Origin: Natrialba magadii ATCC 43099
Lineage (GTDB): Archaea > Halobacteriota > Halobacteria > Halobacteriales > Natrialbaceae
Reading direction: 5' to 3'
NCBI RefSeq assembly: GCF_000025625.1
Contig: NC_013922.1
Coordinates: 1,240,001-1,304,000, forward strand
Length of the DNA: 64,000 nt
The translations under genes and the position numbers were made by a program. Below the pieces are notes generated by a model. That model saw only the letters and a program-made list of their open reading frames with translations, did no database searches and was not told where the DNA came from. Below, piece by piece: positions 8,092 to 16,274 of this stretch (position 1 is its first letter; every line of letters begins with the position of its first letter).

Positions 8092-9435
8092 GTGACATCA
8101 CCCGTTCGGCGAGCCAGCGTCTTCGCGGCGCTGAGTACGCTGTCGCTCGCCGTGCCGCTCGCTGGGCTCGAGGTCGCGACCGCTCTCGCAGCGGCGGTCT
8201 TACTCGGCGCGTTCCTCGTCACGGATGGGCCGCTCTTCGAGCTGGTCGCCTACCCCGGTGACTACGAGGACCGCCGCCTCTACGGCCTCATTACGTTCGT
8301 TCTCGCAGCCGTCGCCCTCGGACTCGTTGCCGTCAATTCCTCGATGACACTCGCCGTCTTCGTCGGCACCGTCCTCCTCGTCGGCTACGGCAACCTCGCA
8401 GAACGGCTCGTCCGCGCCCGCTCCGACAGCGACGTGCTCGCCGTCACTGCGTTCTGTCTCGTCGCGACCGTCGCCGCAGCCCTCGGACAACTCGTGACGC
8501 TGGCCGCAGCGGCAGGCGAAGCGGCGACCGTACTCGAGTCCGCCCTGCCGAGCGTGCTCTTTCTCGCAGCCAGCGGTGCGCTTCTCGCGGCACTCTTGCG
8601 TGACGTGTTCCTGATCTACGACGATCCGGTCGTCATGCTCTCGGTCGGCTTCCTGCTCTGGCTGCTCACGGAACTCGATCCCGGACTTGGCACCGTCGAC
8701 ATCATCGTCGCACTCGCGATCACCGCCCTGTTGGGATACGTGTCGTACGCACTCGAGACAGCCTCCATCGCGGGTATGATCACCGGCGTCCTTCTCGGGT
8801 TGCTCACCATCGTCCTCGGCGGCTACGCCTGGTTTGCCGTCCTCATCGCCTTCTTCGGTGTCGGCGGCCTCTCGACGAAGTTCCGTTACGGCCGCAAGGA
8901 GGAACTCGGTGTCGCCGAGGACAACAACGGTGCCCGCGGCAGCGGGAACGTCCTCGGTAACGCCGCCGTCGCCATCGCGGCTGTCCTCGGCTACGCCGCG
9001 AGTTCGGCCGACCTGTTGCCGGTCACCGTCGATCTCTTCCTGTTCGCCTTTGCCGGCTCCGTCGCGACTGCCATGAGCGACACCCTCTCGAGTGAGGTCG
9101 GAAGCGTCTTCGAAACGCCGCGGTTGATCACCACGCTCGAGCCGGTCGAGCCGGGAACAGACGGCGGCATCACCTGGCAGGGTGAGGTGGCTGGCCTCAC
9201 CGGTGCGGCCATCGTCGGCGGGCTGAGCTACCTGCTCTTTCCGGCTGTCGGAGCCGTCGGCGCAGCGATTATCGTCGCGGCCGGCTTCGTCGGGATGACC
9301 GTCGACAGTCTCCTCGGCGCGACACTCGAGGGAACGCTGCTCGGCAATCAAGGTGTTAACTTCCTCGCGACGCTCTCCGGTGCAATCGTCTGTGCGGTGT
9401 TGTTGATGCTATTCTCGACTGCTGTGCTCGGCTGA
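8092..9435 (+). CDS. DUF92 family membrane protein (VTE6/TMEM19-like, possible polyprenyl-phosphate kinase)
   Basis: A 447-residue polytopic membrane protein starting at a GTG. The first half has about six hydrophobic helices. The second half is the DUF92 domain: FGVGGLSTKFRYGRKEELGVAE, GARGSGNVLGNAAVA, FAGSVATAMSDTLSSEVG, ETPRLITTLEPVEPGTDGG and a final helix ending in GNQGVNFLATLSGA. Plant VTE6 in this family phosphorylates phytyl phosphate, and the family is related to CTP-dependent polyprenol kinases. Its divergent pairing with a cis-prenyltransferase homologue suggests a role in making or salvaging polyprenyl phosphates for glycosylation or lipid synthesis. That is inference from context. 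Confidence 0.85.
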   Translation: MTSPVRRASVFAALSTLSLAVPLAGLEVATALAAAVLLGAFLVTDGPLFELVAYPGDYEDRRLYGLITFVLAAVALGLVAVNSSMTLAVFVGTVLLVGYGNLAERLVRARSDSDVLAVTAFCLVATVAAALGQLVTLAAAAGEAATVLESALPSVLFLAASGALLAALLRDVFLIYDDPVVMLSVGFLLWLLTELDPGLGTVDIIVALAITALLGYVSYALETASIAGMITGVLLGLLTIVLGGYAWFAVLIAFFGVGGLSTKFRYGRKEELGVAEDNNGARGSGNVLGNAAVAIAAVLGYAASSADLLPVTVDLFLFAFAGSVATAMSDTLSSEVGSVFETPRLITTLEPVEPGTDGGITWQGEVAGLTGAAIVGGLSYLLFPAVGAVGAAIIVAAGFVGMTVDSLLGATLEGTLLGNQGVNFLATLSGAIVCAVLLMLFSTAVLG

Positions 9436-9485
9436 TCGTCGCTGAGGCCGTGTTCGACTACGCACAACCGCAGGTGACAGTGCGG

Positions 9486-9542
9486 AGTGTCGGATTGTAG
9501 AGTTCGCGATGCGGAGTGCGGAGGACAGAATACGGAGTACGG
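9486..9542. repeat. heptanucleotide-period degenerate repeat
   Basis: Units GCGGAGT, GTCGGAT, TGTAGAG, TTCGCGA, TGCGGAG, TGCGGAG, GACAGAA and TACGGAG fit a 7-nt period between the DUF92 gene and the next secreted-protein gene. Confidence 0.65.
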
Positions 9543-9601
9543 ATTTTCTCACTCAGAAGCTACCCTGCGCAGTTCAAGTACCGAGCGTGTGGACCGCCAG
9601 T

Positions 9602-10717
9602 ATGGGATCGAGACGTGCGTTCGTGCGGACCGCAGCGGCACTCGTCGGCGGACTGCCATTGGTCGGCAGTGTCGGCGCTGTAGACACCGGATCGGCCATA
9701 ACCAGCGGAGTGCCCGGTGATGTTGATACCACCACTGCCGCCAACGCCTCCGACACCACCAACACTTCCGACACACCCACCCAACGAACAGCGACCGCCA
9801 ACCGCCTCCCCACGAACATCACGACACTCACCGGCAGCGCAAACCGAACCGCACTACGGGCCGCCAGACTCCCCGCCGGTCTCGCACCGCTCGTCTCCGC
9901 GTTCGAGCAGCGATTCGACAGCGTCTCGCTCGATGCACTCGAGTCCGCGACCGGCACGGCCGCCGTCGCAGGGGCCACCCCGATCGCAGGGTCGGCGACC
10001 ATCACAGGGTCCGTTTCAACGCGCGCGCTTCGACGTGACCTCTCTCGGAACGGCTTTACCGAACTCGAGTCCCAACGCGATGGGCAATCACAGGAAGCCT
10101 CGGCTGCACGGTTCATCGCCGACGAACGCGCCGTTGCCGTCGCACTCACGGAGTCCGCAGTCGTTCTCGGCTACGATTCGCGAGTCGATACAGACGCCTC
10201 ACCGGCGAGTGCACCGGCGCTCGCACACGTCGACGCGACACTCGAGCAGTCGACCCGCTCACCGTCCGGCGGGACGCTCCCTGCTGGGACGGCGGCTCAC
10301 AAACTCTCGCGGAAACTGCCGGGTGATGCAACCGGCGCTGTTGCACTCGACTCGAGTACCAGAGCCCTGCTGACGGGTGCGGTAGCTGACGCCGACGACG
10401 CTGTTTCGACTGTCGTCGACGCAGCGGCGGCGCTCGGGGCAGCAGCGCGCGTTCGATCTGCGGCGGAGACGACGCTGACCTACGGTGTCGTCGCACCACC
10501 CTCGCGGCTGTCGACCGAAACGGTCGAATCAGCGCTGTCTGTCGACGATCCATCGAGCGGAACGGATGCACCAGCACTCCGAGACGTCAGCGTCGACCGA
10601 GATGGCCGATTCGTCCTGGCAACAGCCACTGTCGATACTGAGGCACTCGTCGCTGCACACGCCCGTGCGTTCGAGATCGATGCCGACCGCGACGAGTTGC
10701 TACAGGCGCTCCGATAG
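9602..10717 (+). CDS. secreted haloarchaeal protein of unknown function (Tat-like leader)
   Basis: A 371-residue protein starting MGSRRAFVRTAAALVGGLP, a twin-arginine leader followed by a short hydrophobic stretch and a likely cleavage site near AVDTGSA. The mature part is rich in Ala, Thr, Ser and Asp and begins with a low-complexity Thr/Asn/Asp stretch (residues about 40-75) that is probably extended. The remainder looks like a soluble alpha-beta protein with no motif that I recognise. The start at 9602 is chosen because it places the twin Arg at the N-terminus; the reading frame extends upstream to 9509 through repeat sequence. Confidence 0.65.
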   Translation: MGSRRAFVRTAAALVGGLPLVGSVGAVDTGSAITSGVPGDVDTTTAANASDTTNTSDTPTQRTATANRLPTNITTLTGSANRTALRAARLPAGLAPLVSAFEQRFDSVSLDALESATGTAAVAGATPIAGSATITGSVSTRALRRDLSRNGFTELESQRDGQSQEASAARFIADERAVAVALTESAVVLGYDSRVDTDASPASAPALAHVDATLEQSTRSPSGGTLPAGTAAHKLSRKLPGDATGAVALDSSTRALLTGAVADADDAVSTVVDAAAALGAAARVRSAAETTLTYGVVAPPSRLSTETVESALSVDDPSSGTDAPALRDVSVDRDGRFVLATATVDTEALVAAHARAFEIDADRDELLQALR

Positions 10718-10746
10718 CGGCGGAGAATACGTTCGACCAGTCCGCA

Positions 10747-10767
10747 GGCGCGCCATATGGGCGCGCC
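10747..10767. terminator. GC-rich hairpin between convergent genes
   Basis: Two GGCGCGCC octamers, each self-complementary, are separated by ATATG, giving a perfect 8-bp stem with a 5-nt loop. It lies midway between the convergent 3' ends at 10717 and 10801. A terminator role is plausible, but no T-run follows on either side. Confidence 0.4.
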
Positions 10768-10800
10768 ACATCTGTCGTCGTCTGCTGACGGTCACGTAAC

Positions 10801-12276
10801 TTAGCTCGGTGGCTCGCTTGCCACATCCTCGATCGCGTGGATCTGCACACCCGACGGTCGCTTGGTGAACTGCCCGAGCGACCGCGCAATGATTCGTTCG
10901 ACACCGCGGTCGGCCGCCAGATCGAGAATTTGCTGGCTGAGAATTCCATCGAGGATGATCGTCGTCGGCGTCGTCTCGAGTGCTTCGAGCTCGTCAAAGA
11001 CATCACTCGCCGACGTTTCCTCGAGTACGTCGTTGTCGCCGTCGAGGAATCGGGCGCGGTCTGTGTCCGCGCGGATGATCGCAGTCGCGTGCTCGTAGAC
11101 TGTGTCGAGGTCGTTCGGATCCGACTCGGCGTCCGGCGCTGATTCGGGCTGTTGGTTGCGTTGTCGTTGCCGTTGTCGGTGTTGCCGTTGTCCTTGTTGT
11201 CGGTGTTGACCATCTGCCCCGGAGTGATCTGCGTCTCCCCTCGGTGTCGTTGCATCCGCGGTCTCTGCTGTAGCCGTCGCAGAATCGGGCGAATCCACGT
11301 TTGCACTCGCACGTTCAGTCTGGTCGGTCGCTCCAGCAGCCTCTGCAGACTCTGACTCGGCCGATTCGATCTGCGTTCCGCTGCGGGCGAGGCCGGTCTT
11401 GGCGTCCGTTCGGGACGGTGCCGGACTCGAGCTACCGTCTGTCGCGGCGACGGCCTCCCGCGGCTCGTTCAGCCCGGAGACAGTGTCGTAGGGGACCTTG
11501 TTCCGAAGCGACGCGAACAGCTGGTGGTGGTCGAGTTCCTCGACCGAGGTTCCGGACGGAGCGAACGCGACGTAGTCGATATCGCCGACCTGAGAGAGTT
11601 CTTCGAGAATGAGATCACCACCCCGGTCACCGTCGAGAAAGGCCGTGACGGTCCGGTGGTTCGTGAGTTCGGCGACGGCGTCGGGGACGTTCGTCCCCTC
11701 GACGGCGATGGCATTTTTCACGCCGTACTTGAGCAGCGTCAGTACGTCTGAACGTCCCTCGACGACGATGATGGCGTCGCTGTCTGTGACGCGCGGGCCG
11801 GCCGGCAACCCTTCGTACTCGGTGATATCCTCGACGCGGACGTGCTGGCGGACCTCCGCGAGAATCTCCTCGGAGGACATGACGGAATCGTCAAAGCCAG
11901 TCCGCAGGAGTTCCTTCGCACGGTCGACGACTTCCTTTCGCTTGGCCGCTCGAACGTCTTCGATTTCGCGGACCTCGAGTGTCGCGCGACATGGGCCGAC
12001 GCGAGAGATGGTTTCGAGGGAGGCGGCGAGCGTCGCTGTTTCGACCTTGTCCAGGCTGGTCGCGATGGTGACGCTGCCGTGGGACTGGCCCTGTGTGCTT
12101 GCGATTTCGACGTCAATGCGTCCGACTTTTTGTGACTGACGGAGATCGCGCAGATCGAGTTCGTCGCCGAGGAGGCCTTCGGTCTGGCCGAAGATCGCAC
12201 CGACGACGTCGCTGCGCTCGACGACCCCGTCAGCCGTGACGTCCGCGTGAATGAGGTATTTCGAGGTGTCTTCCAT
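10801..12276 (-). CDS. dnaG: archaeal DnaG primase-like protein
   Basis: A 491-residue protein of the archaeal DnaG family, which has a TOPRIM domain. It has been linked to primase activity and, in other archaea, to the exosome. The N-terminus MEDTSKYLIHADVTADGVVERSDVVGAIFGQTEGLLGDEL is the family signature and fixes the start at 12276. The TOPRIM core reads IIVVEGRSDVLTLLKYG, then TVTAFLDGDRGGDLILEEL, with the acidic catalytic residues present. Residues about 300-410 are a low-complexity linker whose Gln/Arg/His-rich segment is encoded by 6-nt repeats (about 11150-11210). The conserved C-terminal domain (TTIILDGILSQQILDLAADRGVERIIA) ends the protein. Confidence 0.93.
   Translation of the reverse strand: MEDTSKYLIHADVTADGVVERSDVVGAIFGQTEGLLGDELDLRDLRQSQKVGRIDVEIASTQGQSHGSVTIATSLDKVETATLAASLETISRVGPCRATLEVREIEDVRAAKRKEVVDRAKELLRTGFDDSVMSSEEILAEVRQHVRVEDITEYEGLPAGPRVTDSDAIIVVEGRSDVLTLLKYGVKNAIAVEGTNVPDAVAELTNHRTVTAFLDGDRGGDLILEELSQVGDIDYVAFAPSGTSVEELDHHQLFASLRNKVPYDTVSGLNEPREAVAATDGSSSPAPSRTDAKTGLARSGTQIESAESESAEAAGATDQTERASANVDSPDSATATAETADATTPRGDADHSGADGQHRQQGQRQHRQRQRQRNQQPESAPDAESDPNDLDTVYEHATAIIRADTDRARFLDGDNDVLEETSASDVFDELEALETTPTTIILDGILSQQILDLAADRGVERIIARSLGQFTKRPSGVQIHAIEDVASEPPS
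11150..11212 (-). repeat. in-frame 3/6-nt repeat in the dnaG linker
   Basis: Repeats built on GTTGTC/GTTGCC/GTTGTT encode a run of Gln, Arg, His and Asn on the minus strand. This is a basic, polar tract inside an otherwise acidic protein. Confidence 0.7.
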
Positions 12277-12476
12277 GGGAGATCTGCCCCAGACGGGGCG
12301 CGGTGACGCGAGAGTCGCGTGCAGAGACCGGGTTAGTGAAGATTTGGGTCGTGAACGGCAAATAGCTGTTGACATTCGGGGCCGTTGTGGGGTTCGGAGA
12401 CTGAACGAGTGGCCACGGTGCTGTCTGTCACTGTCAGTGGAGCCGAGAGCAGACAAACCCAATCAGTTGCCGAGCG

Positions 12477-13469
12477 TTACCGCATCGGCTGGTAGGCTCG
12501 CCAGTACCAGTAGGCCGAGACGCCGAAGAGGACGACCAGGCCACCGAGGAAGAAGAGCAGCCCTGGTGGAACCGTCGCGAGGATGGGGTCTGCTACCTCT
12601 GTAACGCCGTCCGTTACGTTTTCGAAACCACCGTCGCCGCCGTCCGTCCGGTATTCCGTATCAAACGAGTCGATGTCGTCGGCTTCGGTATCGGCCTCGT
12701 CTTCGGCGGTTGCGTCTTCGGCGGTTGCGTCGTCGGCTTCTACATCGTCTGCATCGTCGACATCGTCAGCAGCGCTTGTGTCGTCTGCATCCACCTCCTC
12801 GTCCGCTTCGGCGGCTCCGAACCCGTCTCCGTCTTCGTCTCCGTTTCCGTCGTCCGCTACATCGTCGCTCTCGTCATCTGCAGTCGTTTCGTCTCCCTCG
12901 CCCCCGTCATCTCCGTCGGCTGCTGTGCCATCCTGCTGTGTCCCGTCGTCCGTCCGTGCGTCTCCATCATCTGCTGGCGCCGCCTCGTCGGCTGGCGCTC
13001 CTGCGCCCCAGGCCTCTGCGCTATCAGGGCCAATCCACTGTGTCAGTCCGTACTGCACGAGCAGACTCCCGCCGGCGAGCGCGCCGATACCTCCGATGAG
13101 TCGGGAGAGAGCCGTCTTGAGCTGTGAGCCTGCCGACTCGTCGCTGGTTACGATTAGCGGACCATCGGTCGTCGCGTAGACACTCATCTCGTTGCCACGC
13201 GAGGAGTACCAGGTGTCGACCACCTCGACTAGGCCAGCCTCTTCGAGGTTCTCCAGGTGGTAGCGGACGTTCTGAATCGAGGAATCGATGGCGTCCGCGA
13301 TGTCGCTCGGGGTACCGGGATCGTCGTCGAGACAGGAGTAGATCTGTCGGGCTGTCGTCGAGGAGAGCGCGCTGAAAACGGCGTCGGCGTCCTCACCTTC
13401 GAGGTCGACGACACGGGGTTGCCCGTCCTGGGCGGAGGTCTCGGACCGGAGGGGGAACAGACGGGCCAT
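12477..13469 (-). CDS. membrane-anchored ArsR-like winged-helix protein with acidic linker
   Basis: A 330-residue protein. Residues about 25-100 are a winged helix of the ArsR type (VFSALSSTTARQIYSCLDDDPGTPSDIADAI, then NVRYHLENLEEAGLVEVVDTWYSSRGNEMSVYA). A hydrophobic helix follows (about 123-145, LIGGIGALAGGSLLVQYG). Next is an extremely acidic Asp/Glu/Ala segment of about 130 residues, and then a C-terminal helix (PPGLLFFLGGLVVLFGVSAYWYW). The topology suggests a cytoplasmic DNA-binding head and an external acidic loop, i.e. a membrane-tethered regulator. The ligand and targets are unknown. Start 13469 (MARLFPL) is chosen over 13502 because it leads directly into conserved sequence. Confidence 0.8.
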   Translation of the reverse strand: MARLFPLRSETSAQDGQPRVVDLEGEDADAVFSALSSTTARQIYSCLDDDPGTPSDIADAIDSSIQNVRYHLENLEEAGLVEVVDTWYSSRGNEMSVYATTDGPLIVTSDESAGSQLKTALSRLIGGIGALAGGSLLVQYGLTQWIGPDSAEAWGAGAPADEAAPADDGDARTDDGTQQDGTAADGDDGGEGDETTADDESDDVADDGNGDEDGDGFGAAEADEEVDADDTSAADDVDDADDVEADDATAEDATAEDEADTEADDIDSFDTEYRTDGGDGGFENVTDGVTEVADPILATVPPGLLFFLGGLVVLFGVSAYWYWRAYQPMR

Positions 13470-13644
13470 ATCGCTATAGTATCCATTCTCTGGCCGACAC
13501 ATATACTCCTTTTCCTACGTGAAAGAGCCGTTTTAGCTAGTAGAAATCGCACGACTGCACCGCCTTCAGTAGTTGAAGAACAACAGTCTTCGATACCGCG
13601 TGTCGAAGGAAAGTTATTACTCACGGGCGTGCCGAACACGGCGT

Positions 13645-13914
13645 ATGCGTCACCTGCAACTCGTCGGCTGGCTCGCGGTCGCGGTCGTGCTTTGTGCGCT
13701 CGCGATTCCGTGGTTCCTCTGGGGTGATTCGAGGACAGTCGCCGGCATCCCGCTCTGGCTCTGGTGGCACATTGGCTGGATGGGACTCACCTCGGTCGTC
13801 TTCTGGCTCTTCAGCCGACATGCCTGGGGACTCGGCATCGAACCTGGCGGAGCGACACAGGCCGGCAATATGGCCGCAAAAACTGAAACCGACGCCGGAG
13901 GTGACCAGCCGTGA
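13645..13914 (+). CDS. DUF3311-like small membrane protein
   Basis: An 89-residue protein with two transmembrane helices: MRHLQLVGWLAVAVVLCALAIPWFLW, then GIPLWLWWHIGWMGLTSVVFWLFS. It resembles the DUF3311 family, which is regularly found directly upstream of sodium:solute symporters and is thought to be an accessory subunit. Its stop overlaps the GTG start of the symporter gene by 4 nt, so the two are translationally coupled. Confidence 0.85.
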   Translation: MRHLQLVGWLAVAVVLCALAIPWFLWGDSRTVAGIPLWLWWHIGWMGLTSVVFWLFSRHAWGLGIEPGGATQAGNMAAKTETDAGGDQP

Positions 13915-15395
13915 CGCTGACACTCCAACTCGGCATCATCGTCGGCTACCTGATTCTGGCGCTTGCAATCGGACTCGTTGCCTACCGGCTTGCCGACCGG
14001 ACAGCAGAGGACTTCTACCTGGCGAGTCGGACCTTTGGCACGATCGTTCTCCTGTTTACCACCTTCGCGACGCTGCTCTCGGCGTTTACCTTCTTCGCCG
14101 GTCCCAACGTGGCCTACCAGCAAGGCCCCGAATGGGTGCTCGTCATGGGGCTGATGGACGGTATCATCTTCGCAATCCTCTGGTACGTAATCGGCTACAA
14201 ACAGTGGCTGCTGGGTCAGAACCACGGCTACGTTACGCTCGGCGAGATGCTCGGCGACCGGTTCGGCTCCACGTGGTTCCGTGGACTCGTGGCTGGAATC
14301 AGCCTCGTCTGGCTCTTTCCCTACGTGATGCTTCAGCAGGTCGGCGCTGGCACCGCCCTCACGGCGCTGACCGAAGGTGCAATCCCCTACTGGGCTGGCG
14401 CAGGACTGATTACGGCGTTTATGATCCTCTACGTCGTCCTCGCCGGCATGCGCGGTATCGCGTGGACAGACACCCTCCAGGGCGCGTTCATGCTCGTCGT
14501 GACCTGGGTCGCGATGCTCTGGCTGCTCGCCGTCGTCGGCGGACCGACGAGCGCAACTGCAGCACTGGAGGCGGAGGCTGCACAACATCTCGCACTCGGC
14601 AGTGACCACTACACGCCCCAGTGGATGCTCTCAACCGCAATCACGATCGGCTTCGGCGTCGCGATGTTCCCGCAGGTGAACCAGCGATTCTTCGCCGCCG
14701 GCTCTCGAACCGTCCTCAAGCGGTCGTTCGCCCTCTGGCCCATCCTCTGTGTTCTCCTGTTCGTCCCCTCCTTCCTGATCGGCGCGTGGGCCCGCGGCCT
14801 CGACGTGACGATTCCAGAGGGCGGGAACGTCCTTCCGATCGTTCTCGCCGAGTACACGCCCGTCTGGTTCGCCGCACTCGTCATCGCCGGCGCAATGGCC
14901 GCGATGATGTCCTCCTCGGACTCGATGTTGCTCTCCGGTTCGTCGTACTTTACCCGGGACCTCTACCGGCCGGTACTCGAGTCCCGCTCCGATATCCAGT
15001 CGATTTCGTCGCGACGCGAGGACCTCGTCGCACGAGTCGGCGTGGTCGTCTTCGCGACGGCGTCGTTCCTGGTGAGTCTGGTGAATCCGGCGACGCTGTT
15101 CGAACTGGGTGATGCGGCCTTCAGCGGGTTCGCACAGCTCGCCTTGCCGGTGCTGGTGGCACTCTACTGGCGCGGGACGACACGTGCAGGGATGACGGCA
15201 GGAATCCTGGCGAGTCAGGCGTTCTACCTCGCAAGCCTGTTTACCGCGGTCGTACCGAGCACCTACGCAGGGTGGACGGCGGGACTCGTGGGAATGGGAC
15301 TCGGACTCGTCGTTACGGTCGTGGTGTCGCTGGTGACGATGCCGGCTGCAGACGAGCAGCGGGCGCTGTACTTCGATGGGTTGCGCTCGGATTGA
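13911..15395 (+). CDS. sodium:solute symporter family transporter
   Basis: A 494-residue integral membrane protein of the SSS family (LeuT-type fold) with about 13 hydrophobic helices. It starts at a GTG. The N-terminal region contains RLADRTAEDFYLASRTFGTIVLLFTTFATLLSAFTFFAGPNVAYQQGPEWVL, typical of the PanF/pantothenate and carboxylate branch. The middle holds the sodium-site helix AGAMAAMMSSSDSMLLSGSSYFTRDLY, where consecutive Ser residues bind Na+ in this family. The substrate cannot be told from sequence; organic acids or pantothenate are possible. The upstream DUF3311-like gene is its likely small partner. Confidence 0.92.
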   Translation: MTLTLQLGIIVGYLILALAIGLVAYRLADRTAEDFYLASRTFGTIVLLFTTFATLLSAFTFFAGPNVAYQQGPEWVLVMGLMDGIIFAILWYVIGYKQWLLGQNHGYVTLGEMLGDRFGSTWFRGLVAGISLVWLFPYVMLQQVGAGTALTALTEGAIPYWAGAGLITAFMILYVVLAGMRGIAWTDTLQGAFMLVVTWVAMLWLLAVVGGPTSATAALEAEAAQHLALGSDHYTPQWMLSTAITIGFGVAMFPQVNQRFFAAGSRTVLKRSFALWPILCVLLFVPSFLIGAWARGLDVTIPEGGNVLPIVLAEYTPVWFAALVIAGAMAAMMSSSDSMLLSGSSYFTRDLYRPVLESRSDIQSISSRREDLVARVGVVVFATASFLVSLVNPATLFELGDAAFSGFAQLALPVLVALYWRGTTRAGMTAGILASQAFYLASLFTAVVPSTYAGWTAGLVGMGLGLVVTVVVSLVTMPAADEQRALYFDGLRSD

Positions 15396-15512
15396 ACTCG
15401 GGTTGTACACTGAGCACGTACAAATCGAGCGCGACGAGCGTGTCTCCCGCGACGCCCAACAGTGTCGTACGGAGCGACACACCGAAAGGCCTCCTCGTCC
15501 TATCGCATCGCA

Positions 15513-16226
15513 ATGCCAACCGATCTTCCCTCCTCACTCGCCGACGCGTGGCAGCCACTCGGCACCCGTTCTGGGAGCACGAGCGTGCTCGTCGCCTCGA
15601 TCACCGCCGAGACGACGCTGTACGAACCAGTCGACGAACCGGCGACCGCTGCAATCGGCGCGGGCGACATCCCCGTCAGGTCGCTCTTCGCTGTCGATCT
15701 CTCGATCTCTCCGCCGCTATCGGCCATCGGCATCGCCCCCGACGCCGCCCTCTCGAAGGCCGCACCCAAAGCCAAGTCTCAGTTCGTCGACACCGTCGCC
15801 GACGACGGCCTCACCGTCGAGGAAACACGGGACGTACTCGAATTCGAAGGGCCGAACGGAGCGGTCGGTCGGTGGTACGTGCTCGACGTGAGCTACACGG
15901 TCGATTCGGAACAGGTATCCAACGGAACCGACCAGCTCGCCGCCGAAGCGAACGTCGCCGTCTGGCCGACCGCGGAGAGTTACGGGGTCGCCGGCGGCGT
16001 GTTGCCACTCGAGTCCGTCGTGGAGCAGGCAGCCGATTCGGCCGGTAGATCCGAACTCGAGTCCGGCCTCAACGTGAATCCGGAGCGCGACCGCGAGACG
16101 ATCGCAACGCTGATTCGGTCGATCGACTTCGGCGACGATGCTACCGAGGCTGATGACGTCGCCGAGGATGACGTTCCCGACGAATCAGCAGCCACGTCGG
16201 ACGAGTCGCCCGACGCGGACGCCTGA
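15513..16226 (+). CDS. hypothetical acidic haloarchaeal protein
   Basis: A 237-residue protein beginning MPTDLPSSLADAWQPLG. It has no signal peptide or membrane helix. It alternates beta-strand-like segments (TSVLVASITAETTLYEP, SLFAVDLSISPPLSAIGI, GRWYVLDVSYTVD) with helices, and ends in about 30 very acidic residues (DDATEADDVAEDDVPDE) that are probably disordered. I recognise no family function. The next gene starts 48 nt downstream on the same strand, so co-transcription with the CARF-like regulator is possible. Confidence 0.7.
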   Translation: MPTDLPSSLADAWQPLGTRSGSTSVLVASITAETTLYEPVDEPATAAIGAGDIPVRSLFAVDLSISPPLSAIGIAPDAALSKAAPKAKSQFVDTVADDGLTVEETRDVLEFEGPNGAVGRWYVLDVSYTVDSEQVSNGTDQLAAEANVAVWPTAESYGVAGGVLPLESVVEQAADSAGRSELESGLNVNPERDRETIATLIRSIDFGDDATEADDVAEDDVPDESAATSDESPDADA

Positions 16227-16274
16227 CCACCCCAATCCAATACTGTTAGGAGATGACCGGTCCAAGTCGGAGCT

